This document shows positions 35,530-46,173 of a DNA stretch of 64,000 nucleotides, in pieces. The notes beneath the pieces are model-generated. The model was not told the DNA's origin. It did no database searches and saw only the letters and a program-made list of their open reading frames with translations. The DNA lies in contig CM075765.1 of the NCBI GenBank assembly GCA_037974665.1, forward strand, positions 6,329,501 through 6,393,500, in the 5' to 3' direction. The stretch's first letter is position 1. Every line of letters begins with the position of its first letter. This DNA comes from Ehretia macrophylla (taxonomy: Eukaryota > Streptophyta > Magnoliopsida > Boraginales > Ehretiaceae). The translations under genes and the position numbers were made by a program.

Positions 35530-36183
35530 TGTTGGGATTGGGATATGTCCAAAAGACCACTATCACTCTGTCATCGATGTATCTAGATATTTATATATCT
35601 ATATATCTATATATATATGTGTGTGTATGTGTGTGTGTGTGTGTTGTGCAAAGGTCCATTGCTTCATAGTGTTGACTTGGATACATGGTGGTTACGTACA
35701 GAAGGTCCAAGTCATGATTACTTATCAAACATGAATGTTGTCTATAACTAAGTAGTAGAGGTAGACACTCTACTATGGTAAAAGTTATTGTGACTAAGTT
35801 CTCTTAAGAGTAAAGTGATTTGCCTTGATTGTGGATAGGGTTCCAAACTTACTTCACTTATGCATGTGTTTTGCATTGGATGGGGCCACTGTAGGTATGA
35901 TCTCTAAACAAGTACTATCACAAAAGATATCACCTATACCTACTAGCTACTAAGTGGACCGATGCTCTCAATCTTGAGCATATATGGATAAACTGACGAA
36001 GTCAAGTTCTTCCACTTTGGGTCACTATGGATGAGATCTTGTATGGGTTAATAGCTTTGTGATTTGGGTGTCTGGAATTGGTTAGAAAGGACATGCATAT
36101 GCAATAAGAAATCTATACAATAATCATTTCCTTAGAATTGTCCAAGTTGATCATCCTAAATCTATGCACAGTGGTACAGTTTA
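35530..36183 (+). repeat. 5' LTR of the Angela-like element, first part
   Basis: Starts TGTTGGGATTGGG. A TA/TG microsatellite lies at 35587-35645, where the 3' LTR has a different, shorter AT-rich run. It ends with GTTTA, the target duplication of the nested element. Confidence 0.9.
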
Positions 36184-38678
36184 TGTGACGCCCGAGATTT
36201 AGCCATGCATTCAATTACTGTTGCATCCTTTATATGCGCACCTCTTTCTATGCCTTATTAATTGTCTTCTTAAATTACTATTCACTCCATTTTTAAACTG
36301 CATTCTATTGGTTAATTATCATTTTTATTAAATCATATTAATTGTAAAAGTAGTGGGAAAAATGTGCAATTGAGCTAGAGGCGATAGGAGAGCTCGTTTA
36401 GAAAATAATTTTTGTAGTTGAATGAATAGTGTTACGTAACTAACTTAGAGATTTAATTAGCTAGCTCACATGTTTCACTGTAGGCTCGTTTTAAGCTTAC
36501 TACGCGCATTATAAGTGACCTTTTAAATACCCAAACTTGACCCCACCCAACTATGCACCCTATATTACCCACCTTAGCTCATAACTAGCAAAGAACAAAA
36601 CAAAAAAAAATGCTGAAAAATCACTGTAGCAAATCCGAGAATAGTGTAGGAGGAGAATGAGAGGATTTTGCTCATCAAATCTTCAAGCCAAGCCAAGCCA
36701 AGCTAGGAGCAAGTAGTTTAGGGTGTTTGCTAGCCTCCCGAGAGTTCCTACGCGCAATTGGTGAGGGTTTTCATGACTTTTTATGCATATCTAAAATGTT
36801 ACATTTTTCTTGATTTGTTGAAAATGTTATCAAATGCTATTGCAAAGCTTATCTATGCTATTATACCTTGTATATAAGTGCTAGAGAACACATTTGAGCT
36901 ATTAGTTCGCATTTTAAACGGTTAGAATCGTTAGTTTGATTTTTAGGGTGAATAGTGACATTTTTCTAGGGTTTTGCATAATTGCTCGAATTAGCTTGAT
37001 TCAATGCTTCTAATAGATGCCTTAGGTGCTAGTGAAGGTAACCTAATAGCCCCGTGCACTTGCATTGTCCTTAAATCGCTTAAAATGTAAAATAGTCGAC
37101 TTTAATTTGGGGCTTTCGAGGTTAATGCGAATCCGGGTGAATTCGGGCTTCAATTCTAGTATTCTTAGGCTACCTAGGTGCTATAGAAGCCTTGATATCC
37201 CTTGTTTGAAGCCCGGACAATGTATGTGTAGTTTAAAGCTATAAGAGGGAATTTGGGGCTTTTGGGGTAATCGCGGGCATTTGAATGAGTTAGAGGGTTG
37301 AGAGGGTACCTTGAGGGTTAGTTAGAAGGTTGGGAGAGTTTCCTTTGGAAATGGAATCATTAACCTTGGTTTGGAAGAGAAATAGTTTGAGAAACAAAGG
37401 AGTTTAGGTGCAATTTCGGTTGTCTCACACTTCTAAACCCATGATATGACTTCTTGAGTGTTTATATGTGATTTTAAATTGATTTGGAGCTTTTGGTATG
37501 ATTCTATGCTTATTTTGTATATGTTCCTTTGTAAAATGCTTATTAGCTTCTATAATTGCTTCTATTCTATTTGCATCGAGGTCAACCTACTTTGTTGATC
37601 CTCCTATGTGTTAATGCTTATATTATTGCTATTAATTTGTCATTTTTAAGTGCATTGCATCGTGGTTGCGCAACCATAGTGTCAGGGGCGGATGTGTTGA
37701 ATATCGGCTGGGCGGCAGAGGGCTTGCCGGTGGATATTCAAACTCCATGCCCTATTCCCTCATTCGCCTGGTCCGAAGATTGCCAGGGGATGTTGGGTCG
37801 TAGGATTCGGGGTACATCCGGAGTACACCCACTGGAGTGATTGGGGTTATGCCGGCTTATCGTGATCGTGCTCATGGTTCGTGGATCGTGAATGAAGATC
37901 AGTGAAGATTGGTGTATAGGGGATTGTGTGAAATGTATCCTTTTAAATGTGTGGTTATTTAAGTTATCATTGTTTCTTTAATTGACTAAGTGTTATTGTT
38001 GTATAACTGTATTATCTGTTGCATTGCACGCCCCGAGACCATATCCCTCACTGGGCAACAGTGGTTGCTCATACCTCGCTAACATGTTCCAGGTGGCACA
38101 GTTGGTGGAGTTGCCTTAGCTGCTGTGTGATATTTGTCTGAGGTGGATGTGCTTTCTGGTTGCTATGTGAAGAATTTGTTGTCCTATGTATAATCTATTT
38201 TGGGGCCTTAAAGCTCATGTATGTATTTGAGTAATATGTAAGCTGGAAGTCTGATAATGTAGTAGCAGTGGTAATTCTATGGCTTGTAATAACTTATATT
38301 TCTATTTCTAGTTGCTTTGCATGCTTGGGAGTGATTGTCTTAAGGTAGAAATGTTTATCCTTTAATTATGTTTTATTGATATCCTAGAATGTTATGGCAA
38401 CTAGAGTATGTTGTAAACAAATTTCTTGCATGCTTGTGTGGTTTTGGTATTGTTGTTTGTTTTAAGGCTCGGATGGCCTTGGAGCTAGGTTTTGATTAGA
38501 ATTGGTGTTCTAGGTTATTTTGTATCTATATTGAATATTTACAGGTTTTCAGAATGTCCATAGTACAGGGGAAACTCTGTCCGTTTTTCCCCTAAAATTT
38601 TGTGACCGGGTTTGGTATTAGGTTGAGAATAGCATGGTTATTAGAGCCTCCGGTCTCGTGAGGGATCGGGGCGTTACA
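36184..38678 (+). repeat. 5' LTR of the LARD-like element
   Basis: Runs from TGTGACGCCC to GGGGCGTTACA. It contains a 94-codon open frame (37556-37840), the palindrome TGGTTGCGCAACCA (37663-37676) and the motif CAACCTACTTTGTTGATC. Confidence 0.95.
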
Positions 38679-38680
38679 GG

Positions 38681-38692
38681 TGGTATCAGAGC
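38681..38692 (+). other. primer binding site, LARD-like element
   Basis: TGGTATCAGAGC, two bases after the LTR, is a perfect match to the consensus plant initiator Met-tRNA site. Confidence 0.92.
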
Positions 38693-39754
38693 TTAGTTAG
38701 CTCTAAGCCGGGACAGGGTCCTCGGCCTGTCGGGTAGTAACCCTTACGTGTGTGCTTGTTAAGAGTGTGTCTTGAAAGTGTATGCCTGCATGTTTGATTG
38801 TGTGTCTTGTATTGAATGTGTGCACCTATGTGATATAATTATGTGTTACGTGCTAAATGTGTGCTAAGTGAAGTAAAGTGGCTAGTTATGCATCAAATTG
38901 ACTTCGTGAATTATTAATTGCTTGAACTGTTGCTTGTAATGTGTGTATTTGAATGTCTTTGATTGAGTTGTGTTATGCTTGACTTGATTATCGTGCTTGA
39001 ATGACTTTGATGATTACACTGTTTCACAAACTCTTTTTATTAACATGTTTGCGTAATAGTTTAAAGAATGATTATACATATGCAATTGTTTGGCATGCAT
39101 ACATAACCCGTCGAATGGTAAGAAAAACTCCTTCCTCCCCTAAAGAGAGGTGATTAGTGGCAGGCCTTCCAAATTATGTTGATTAGCAGAAATGAGAGGC
39201 AATTAATCAGCCTTTATTTGGGAATTGGTGGATATAGTTGGAGCTCAGTTATTGGGATTCTTCTAAGGCCTTCTTCAGTGCTTAGCGGTCATAAATGAGT
39301 AGCTTCTTTTGGAGTTTCTATATGACAGTTCTCTGGAGTATATTCTTGGTATTTTCTTATCAGCTATTCATTTGGTATTCTTTTGTCGGCATCTCTCAGA
39401 AGAATTGGTATATGGGATTCTTTTTAGCCTTATTATCTGGTATTATTTACAATACTCCTGCTCGGAACTTTTATTGGTATTTTCTCTCCGCTCTTAGTTG
39501 GGATTTTATTCTTCTATGGTATTCGTGCCAGCGGGATTCTTATTTGGATTTCGAAGTAGCATCTCTATTGGAGCCTTTATTTGGCCTTATTACGTGAGGT
39601 TCACAGACAATACTACTGGAATTTCTTAATGAGCTTCCACGAGAATTCGTATATGGTATTCTTGCTTAGCAACTGATGACGAATAATCAGAGTTGGTTTT
39701 CAGTTGATGCAGATGTTCTCTTGTGAAGAAGAATTGCGTGGACGCAATTAGTTT
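38693..39754 (+). other. non-coding internal region, LARD-like element
   Basis: No gag or pol motif in any frame. The second half (about 39340-39665) is a degenerate array in which TTGGTATT-type motifs recur every 18-37 bp. A 100-codon open frame (39295-39597), rich in Trp, Phe and Tyr, overlaps it and is probably a by-product of the repeats. Confidence 0.8.
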
Positions 39755-39767
39755 AAGGGGGAGAGGA
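39755..39767 (+). other. polypurine tract, LARD-like element
   Basis: AAGGGGGAGAGGA lies directly before the 3' LTR start TGTGACGCCC. Confidence 0.92.
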
Positions 39768-42261
39768 TGTGACGCCCGAGATTTAGCCATGCATTCAATT
39801 ACTGTTGCATCCTTTATATGCGCACCTCTTTCTATGCCTTATTAATTGTCTTCTTAAATTACTATTCACTCCGTTTTTAAACTGCATTCTATTGGTTAAT
39901 TATCATTTTTATTAAATCATATTAATTGTAAAAGTAGTGGGAAAAATGTGCAATTGAGCTAGAGGCGATAGGAGAGCTCGTTTAGAAAATAATTTTTGTA
40001 GTTAAATGAATAGTGTTACGTAACTAACTTAGAGATTTAATTAGCTAGCTCACATGTTTCACTGTAGGCTCGTTTTAAGCTTACTACGCGCATTATAAGT
40101 GACCTTTTAAATACCCAAACTTGACCCCACCCAACTATGCACCCTATATTACCCACCTTAGCTCATAACTAGCAAAGAACAAAACAAAAAAAATGCTGAA
40201 AAATCACTGTAGCAAATCCGAGAATAGTGTAGGAGGAGAATGAGAGGATTTTGCTCATCAAATCTTCAAGCCAAGCCAAGCCAAGCTAGGAGCAAGTAGT
40301 TTAGGGTGTTTGCTAGCCTCCCGAGAGTTCCTACGCGCAATTGGTGAGGGTTTTCATGACTTTTTATGCATATCTAAAATGTTACATTTTTCTTGATTTG
40401 TTGAAAATGTTATCAAATGCTATTGCAAAGCTTATCTATGCTATTATACCTTGTATATAAGTGCTAGAGAACACATTTGAGCTATTAGTTCGCATTTTAA
40501 ACGGTTAGAATCGTTAGTTTGATTTTTAGGGTGAATAGTGACGTTTTTCTAGGGTTTTGCGTAATTGCTCGAATTAGCTTGATTCAATGCTTCTAATAGA
40601 TGCCTTAGGTGCTAGTGAAGGTAACCTAATAGCCCCGTGCACTTGCATTGTCCTTAAATCGCTTAAAATGTAAAATAGTCGACTTTAATTTGGGGCTTTC
40701 GAGGTTAATGCGAATCCGGGTGAATTCGGGCTTCAATTCTAGTATTCTTAGGCTACCTAGGTGCTATAGAAGCCTTGATATCCCTTGTTTGAAGCCCGGA
40801 CAATGTATGTGTAGTTTAAAGCTATAAGAGGGAATTTGGGGCTTTTGGGGTAATCGCGGGCATTTGAATGAGTTAGAGGGTTGAGAGGGTACCTTGAGGG
40901 TTAGTTAGAAGGTTGGGAGAGTTTCCTTTGGAAATGGAATCATTAACCTTGGTTTGGAAGAGAAATAGTTTGAGAAACAAAGGAGTTTAGGTGCAATTTC
41001 GGTTGTCTCACACTTCTAAACCCATGGTATGACTTCTTGAGTGTTTATATGTGATTTTAAATTGATTTGGAGCTTTTGGTATGATTCTATGCTTATTTTG
41101 TATATGTTCCTTTGTAAAATGCTTATTAGCTTCTATAATTGCTTCTATTCTATTTGCATCGAGGTCAACCTACTTTGTTGATCCTCCTATGTGTTAATGC
41201 TTATATTATTGCTATTAATTTGTCATTTTTAAGTGCATTGCATCGTGGTTGCGCAACCATAGTGTCAGGGGCGGATGTGTTGAATATCGGCTGGGCGGCA
41301 GAGGGCTTGCCGGTGGATATTCAAACTCCGTGCCCTATTCCCTCATTCGCCTGGTCCGGAGATTGCCAGGGGATGTTGGGTCGTAGGATTCGGGGTACAT
41401 CCGGAGTACACCCACTGGAGTGATTGGGGTTATGCCGGCTTATCGTGATCGTGCTCATGGTTCGTGGATCGTGAATGAAGATCAGTGAAGATTGGTGTAT
41501 AGGGGATTGTGTGAAATGTATCCTTTTAAATGTGTGGTTATTTAAGTTATCATTGTTTCTTTAATTGACTAAGTGTTATTGTTGTATAACTGTATTATCT
41601 GTTGCATTGCACGCCCCGAGACCATATCCCTCACTGGGCAACAGTGGTTGCTCATACCTCGCTAACATGTTCCAGGTGGCACAGTTGGTGGAGTTGCCTT
41701 AGCTGCTGTGTAATATTTGTCTGAGGCGGATGTGCTTTCTGGTTGCTATGTGAAGAATTTGTTGTCCTATGTATAATCTATTTTGGGGCCTTAAAGCTCA
41801 TGTATGTATTTGAGTAATATGTAAGCTGGAAGTCTGATAATGTAGTAGCAGTGGTAATTCTATGGCTTGTAATAACTTATATTTCTATTTCTAGTTGCTT
41901 TGCATGCTTGGGAGTGATTGGCTTAAGGTAGAAATGTTTATCCTTTAATTATGTTTTATTGATATCCTAGAATGTTATGGCAACTAGAGTATGTTGTAAA
42001 CAAATTTCTTGCATGCTTGTGTGGTTTTGGTATTGTTGTTTGTTTTAAGGCTCGGATGGCCTTGGAGCTAGGTTTTGATTAGAATTGGTGTTCTAGGTTA
42101 TTTTGTATCTATATTGAATATTTACAGGTTTTCAGAATGTCCATAGTACAGGGGAAACTCTGTCCATTTTTCCCCTAAAATTTTGTGACCGGGTTTGGTA
42201 TTAGGTTGAGAATAGCATGGTTATTAGAGCCTCCGGTCTCGTGAGGGATCGGGGCGTTACA
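39768..42261 (+). repeat. 3' LTR of the LARD-like element
   Basis: Nearly identical to 36184-38678. The 94-codon frame is present here too (41139-41423) with one residue changed, as is the palindrome (41246-41259). Confidence 0.95.
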
Positions 42262-43428
42262 GTTTATGGGTTGTATCGGTTGTTACACTTGTGGGTCGCT
42301 CCAATGGTCAAGTGGATAACTTTCGAAGGATGGTTGAATTGTGGATTAGAGGTTCTAAGGAGAAAGATGTAGTCAAAAGGTGATAGTACAAATTGTAAAC
42401 CTGTTTTGGCTATGAGTAAGTATAGAGAGGCAATACGGTCATTATCACTTAGTTTGTCTAAAGACTGAGTACCGTACTACGTATAATATACTCCTATGTG
42501 TATATAATAATTATCATATAATGCAGCCATAGTCTTTTAGTGGAATAGACTAAGGTTAAAGTGACAAAATATTACTAGAGAATAGCAAGGGCATTTTGGT
42601 CATTTATAGTGGAAGTGTAATTATGTCGTTGGTCCCACTTCTAGTTACTTACCTTATAGGTGTTATTACTAAACTTAGGTGTTGCTAAATATGGAATGAG
42701 GATGAGAGTTGAAGAGTGCTAAGTAGACTTTCCATTCACGAAAGGGGTTTCTATTTCGTACAGTTAAGCTCATTATGGATGTGGGCTGAATTTTTTGGCT
42801 TGGATGAGGCCTTGGACGTGTAGACCAGCCTTGCGGGGCTCTTGGGCTAGTCTTAGGCATGATTAGGCTTAGGTGGCAAGTAAGAAAGTCCTAGTGTGAA
42901 CAAGAAGAGGATAAGGGCCTAAATCCTTGATTCTTGTCTCATGTTAGACTTGAACTAGCTCCCCTTGATTTTTTCTATATAAAGGTCTCCACCTTAAGCT
43001 TTAAAATTGCACCATATCTTCTTAGGGATATATCTCTCTCTCTCACGTGTAAGCCTCTCTAAGAGGAAATACGAAACACTCTTCTTTTAGTTTAGTTTAG
43101 TTTTTGCAAGATTGAGTTCTACAACTCGATCACACTTTAGCTAGCAGTTGGTATAGCAAGGGAAAATCATAGTAGAGGAGTGGAAGCTCAAGATAGACGT
43201 GTGGAGCTTTCTTCAAAGATGAAGTTCTTCCAAGTTTCATTTATCGTGAATTAATAGGTATTTCGAAAAAAAACTATTATGTTAGATTAAACTATGAACT
43301 ATTGTTTGTTCTTGTTATTGTTTCATGTGTTATTCGATTTTAAAGATCCATGCACGAATTTTTCCACTTATTCAGTCCATATTATGCTTAGGATTAATTT
43401 GTTTCACATGAATTAAAGTTTTTCTTTA
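42262..43428 (+). repeat. 5' LTR of the Angela-like element, second part
   Basis: Resumes after GTTTA and aligns with 52686-53852. The putative promoter box TATATAAAGG lies at 42976-42985 and is matched at 53408-53417 in the 3' LTR. The end reads TTCTTTA where the partner has TTCCTTCA. Confidence 0.9.
42976..42985 (+). promoter_or_regulatory. putative LTR TATA box (Angela-like 5' LTR)
   Basis: TATATAAAGG is conserved in both LTRs of the element (also 53408-53417), at the distance expected for the start of genomic RNA within the LTR. Confidence 0.6.
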
Positions 43429-43429
43429 G

Positions 43430-43441
43430 TGGTATCAGAGG
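43430..43441 (+). other. primer binding site, Angela-like element
   Basis: TGGTATCAGAGG directly follows the LTR; one base from the initiator Met-tRNA consensus. Confidence 0.88.
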
Positions 43442-45360
43442 CATTTTGAATTAAACAATGAAATAGTCAACTAGTTTAATTAAATTAGATAGAATTAGGT
43501 AGTTTGTCTGTTAGAACATTAAAAATTCTAGAAAATTTAGATTTATTATGTGCTACTTGATGCATGAAAATTTGTGTTCTAATACGTTTCTATGAATATT
43601 AAATTAATCCTTGATAATTAATTTGTCGTTTTAATTAGAATTAAATTTTCATTAAATTACTTGGCTAGTAGTAGTTTAAAAGGTTACTAATAGAATTTGA
43701 AACCATTTTGAACTCCCCAGAAATTAGATAAGAATTATTGGAAATATTTTTTCTTGTTCAAGTTTGCGATAAAAATTCATGTGTTAAATTAAAATTTCAC
43801 AATTATGCGAAATTGCTATGGATTATTGGATTGGGTAAGATGACCATTATGGTCAACTCATAGAAACCAAAATGCTAGGTGGACGACACACAAAAAAAAA
43901 ATTGCATGGTCAAACAAGGTCAAATGTGAGTCAAATGGGCTTTGTTTTTGTGTTTCGCATGTTATATTGTAGAGTTAATTATATTTACTAGATCTTCGGG
44001 GTACAAAGTACAAATATTATTTCACATAGGGAATTATCAAGAATTAATGATTTATTACTTGCTAAAAAATTATTTTGCTAAATATGTGTTCGTACATAAT
44101 TAATTTATGTCCATATAATTATGCAAAATTATCTAGCAATAAGACTACCTCGTAGGATTAAATAATAGGCAATCCTATATATAGATTTAGCTATAGATAG
44201 TCAAGTTCATAATTAATCTAGATTTAGACTAGTTCTAGGAGTCTAAAGATTAATTAATTAAAGAATGAAATTGGTTAAGGAAAATATTAAGATGACTATT
44301 TTACCTTAGGAACCTAGATTTGACTAGAGACTTAAGGAAGCCTTACTTAGGGTTTAGCGAATATAACCCAGATTAGGTCAATGCGATTGCAAAACAATAC
44401 TTAGAGGTTTTAGACAAAATGATTATTGGGTTAATCTGGTTTTTTGGAAAAACCAGATTTAAGTATTGGATGTAAGTCACAAGAATAAAAAACCTTAGGC
44501 CAAATAATCGAGTGGGAGAGCGAAGTAGGAAATCCCACTGCTTTCCATGTCCAGTTCATTCTAGTGATTGATGTCACGTCGTTTTACCATGTGGTATGCT
44601 CCTTTCGGAGGGTGACATCAAGTCTAGATTTAGCAAAATGACCTAAAATTGAGAATTCACAAAAATGATGTTAATGGAATGACCACCCCATTGATGGAGT
44701 TCTAGGCTATAGATCACCTTACAAATATTGATAAGAGTAACCACCCCATCGGAGGCTTGAGTCAAAATATTTTAGGGAATAGTATATGGAATGGTATTTA
44801 TACTCAACTCAAGATAGATAGTAACCTACATTCGGAGTAAATACTATTGAATCTTGAGAAACCAAAAACATATTAGTGATAGGGTTGTCACCAGTGCCGG
44901 CCGAAGCTTTGAGCCCCTTGGGCCTGTGCCCAAGGCCCCCTTAGTCTAGGGGCCTCAATTTAAAGAAATTGTTTATTTTTTTTAAGATAAAGGTATATCC
45001 TAAATTAATTTTGGTCTATCTTTATATAGGTCTATCTTTTTGTTAACTTGTAATATTATGCTATTTTATAATTCTAATTTTGGTGTTTTTTTATTTGTAG
45101 TGATTATTTTAGTAGAAAATTTAGAATTTTTTTATTGAGAAAAAACTTAAGGCCCCTATTTAGAAGATCACCCAAGGTCCCCAAATTGTTTGAGACAGCT
45201 CTGGTTGTCAATAGGCACTAATCATAGTTTAAGGGTTATCTATATTGTGCAAATGCTTTCATGAGTTCCTTCATTATTATTCTAATGTTTGCTTTACATA
45301 TACATATACGTAAAACATAAATGCTCATACTTAATCATATTGCATGAATATCTAGATAAA
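43442..45360 (+). other. long 5' leader of the Angela-like element
   Basis: About 1.9 kb of AT-rich non-coding sequence between primer site and gag, lengthened by a 312-bp hAT MITE. No reading frame of note. Confidence 0.6.
44892..45203. mobile_element. hAT-type MITE, 312 bp
   Basis: Starts CAGTGCCGG and ends AGCTCTG, the CAG...CTG ends of hAT elements with weakly matching inverted repeats. Flanking 8-bp duplications GTTGTCAC (44884-44891) and GTTGTCAA (45204-45211) differ at one base. Too short to encode a transposase. Confidence 0.82.
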
Positions 45361-46173
45361 ATGACAAACTCTTTTAGTCCATTGTCAGCTATTCTCACGA
45401 ATGACAAGCTGACAGGCCCAAACTTCAATGACTGGAAGAGAAAGCTGGACATAGTGTTCACTGCAGATGAGTACAAGTATATCTTGACCCAACCCTGCCC
45501 TCAACTAAGGGCCAACACGAATGATGCCTAAAAGGAGTCCTATTAGAAGTGGCAAAAGGCAGATAGCACGGCAAAATGCTACATGCTAGCCTTAATCGCT
45601 GACATGTTGTAGGCACAACATGAGAACAAAGCCACAGCTGCTAAAATTATGACCTCATTAACTAAGATATTCTCATATAAGAACAGGCCTGCAAAGCAAG
45701 CTGTAATGAGGGAGATCATGATAGCCAAGATGGCTTAGAGGTCATCTGTTCGAGAACATGTTCTCAAGATGATGGGCAACTTCAACATTGTTAAAATCTT
45801 AGGGGCCCAAATTGACACTACCAGCAAGGTGGATATGATTCTCGAGATACTACTTGAATCTTTTGCCCAATTCAAGCTCAACTACAGCATGAACAAGTTG
45901 AATATGGAGCTCCTAAAGCTAATGAATGAGCTTTAGGGAGCTGAAGCAATTATGCAGCCCAAAGGCCAAGCCCATATAGCCCAAGCATCCTTTTCTAGAC
46001 TAAACCCAAAAGGGAAAAAGTTTAAGAAGAATGGGAAGCAGGGAAATGGTAAAGGCAAAGGCCAAGGTAGTAATGGGCAAAAGAATAAAAGGGTTGCAAG
46101 TGATAAGCCCATAGGCAAATGCTTTGAGTGTGGCCAAAATGGTCATTGGAAGAAGGATTGCGCAAAATATTAG
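45361..46173 (+). pseudogene. gag: gag of the Angela-like element
   Basis: A single frame of 271 codons from ATG at 45361 to a stop at 46171-46173, interrupted by five in-frame stops but no frameshift. The N-terminus reads LTGPNFNDWKRKLDIVF, a typical copia gag start. A Lys/Gly-rich basic stretch precedes one zinc knuckle, CFECGQNGHWKKDC (46120-46161), with all metal ligands kept (C-x2-C-x4-H-x4-C). Most of the stops look like C-to-T changes in Gln codons, consistent with deamination of methylated cytosine in a silenced element. Confidence 0.88.

Larger units (their letters stand above)
36184..42261 (+). mobile_element. young non-autonomous gypsy-type LTR element (LARD-like)
   Basis: Two LTRs of 2,495 and 2,494 bp flank a non-coding internal region of 1,089 bp with a perfect primer site and polypurine tract. 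The target duplication GTTTA (36179-36183, 42262-42266) is perfect. Counting by eye, the LTRs differ at about 11 positions plus one 1-nt indel, nearly all transitions, so the insertion is recent. No gag or pol is present, so mobilisation would depend on proteins of another element. LTR ends (TGTGACGCCC...GGGGCGTTACA) resemble those of the gypsy solo LTRs at 19506 and 47681, suggesting a gypsy partner. Confidence 0.93.

Noticed and set aside
35587-35645. TA/TG array as a functional element
   Set aside because: Ordinary microsatellite; the partner LTR at 52029 lacks it in this form.
37556-37840. 94-residue open frame (and its twin at 41139-41423) as a gene
   Set aside because: Lies wholly inside an LTR, has no recognised family, and its conservation between copies is explained by the recent insertion.
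39295-39597. 100-residue Trp/Phe-rich open frame as a membrane protein
   Set aside because: Overlaps a degenerate nucleotide repeat array that explains its composition; no start context or homologue recognised.
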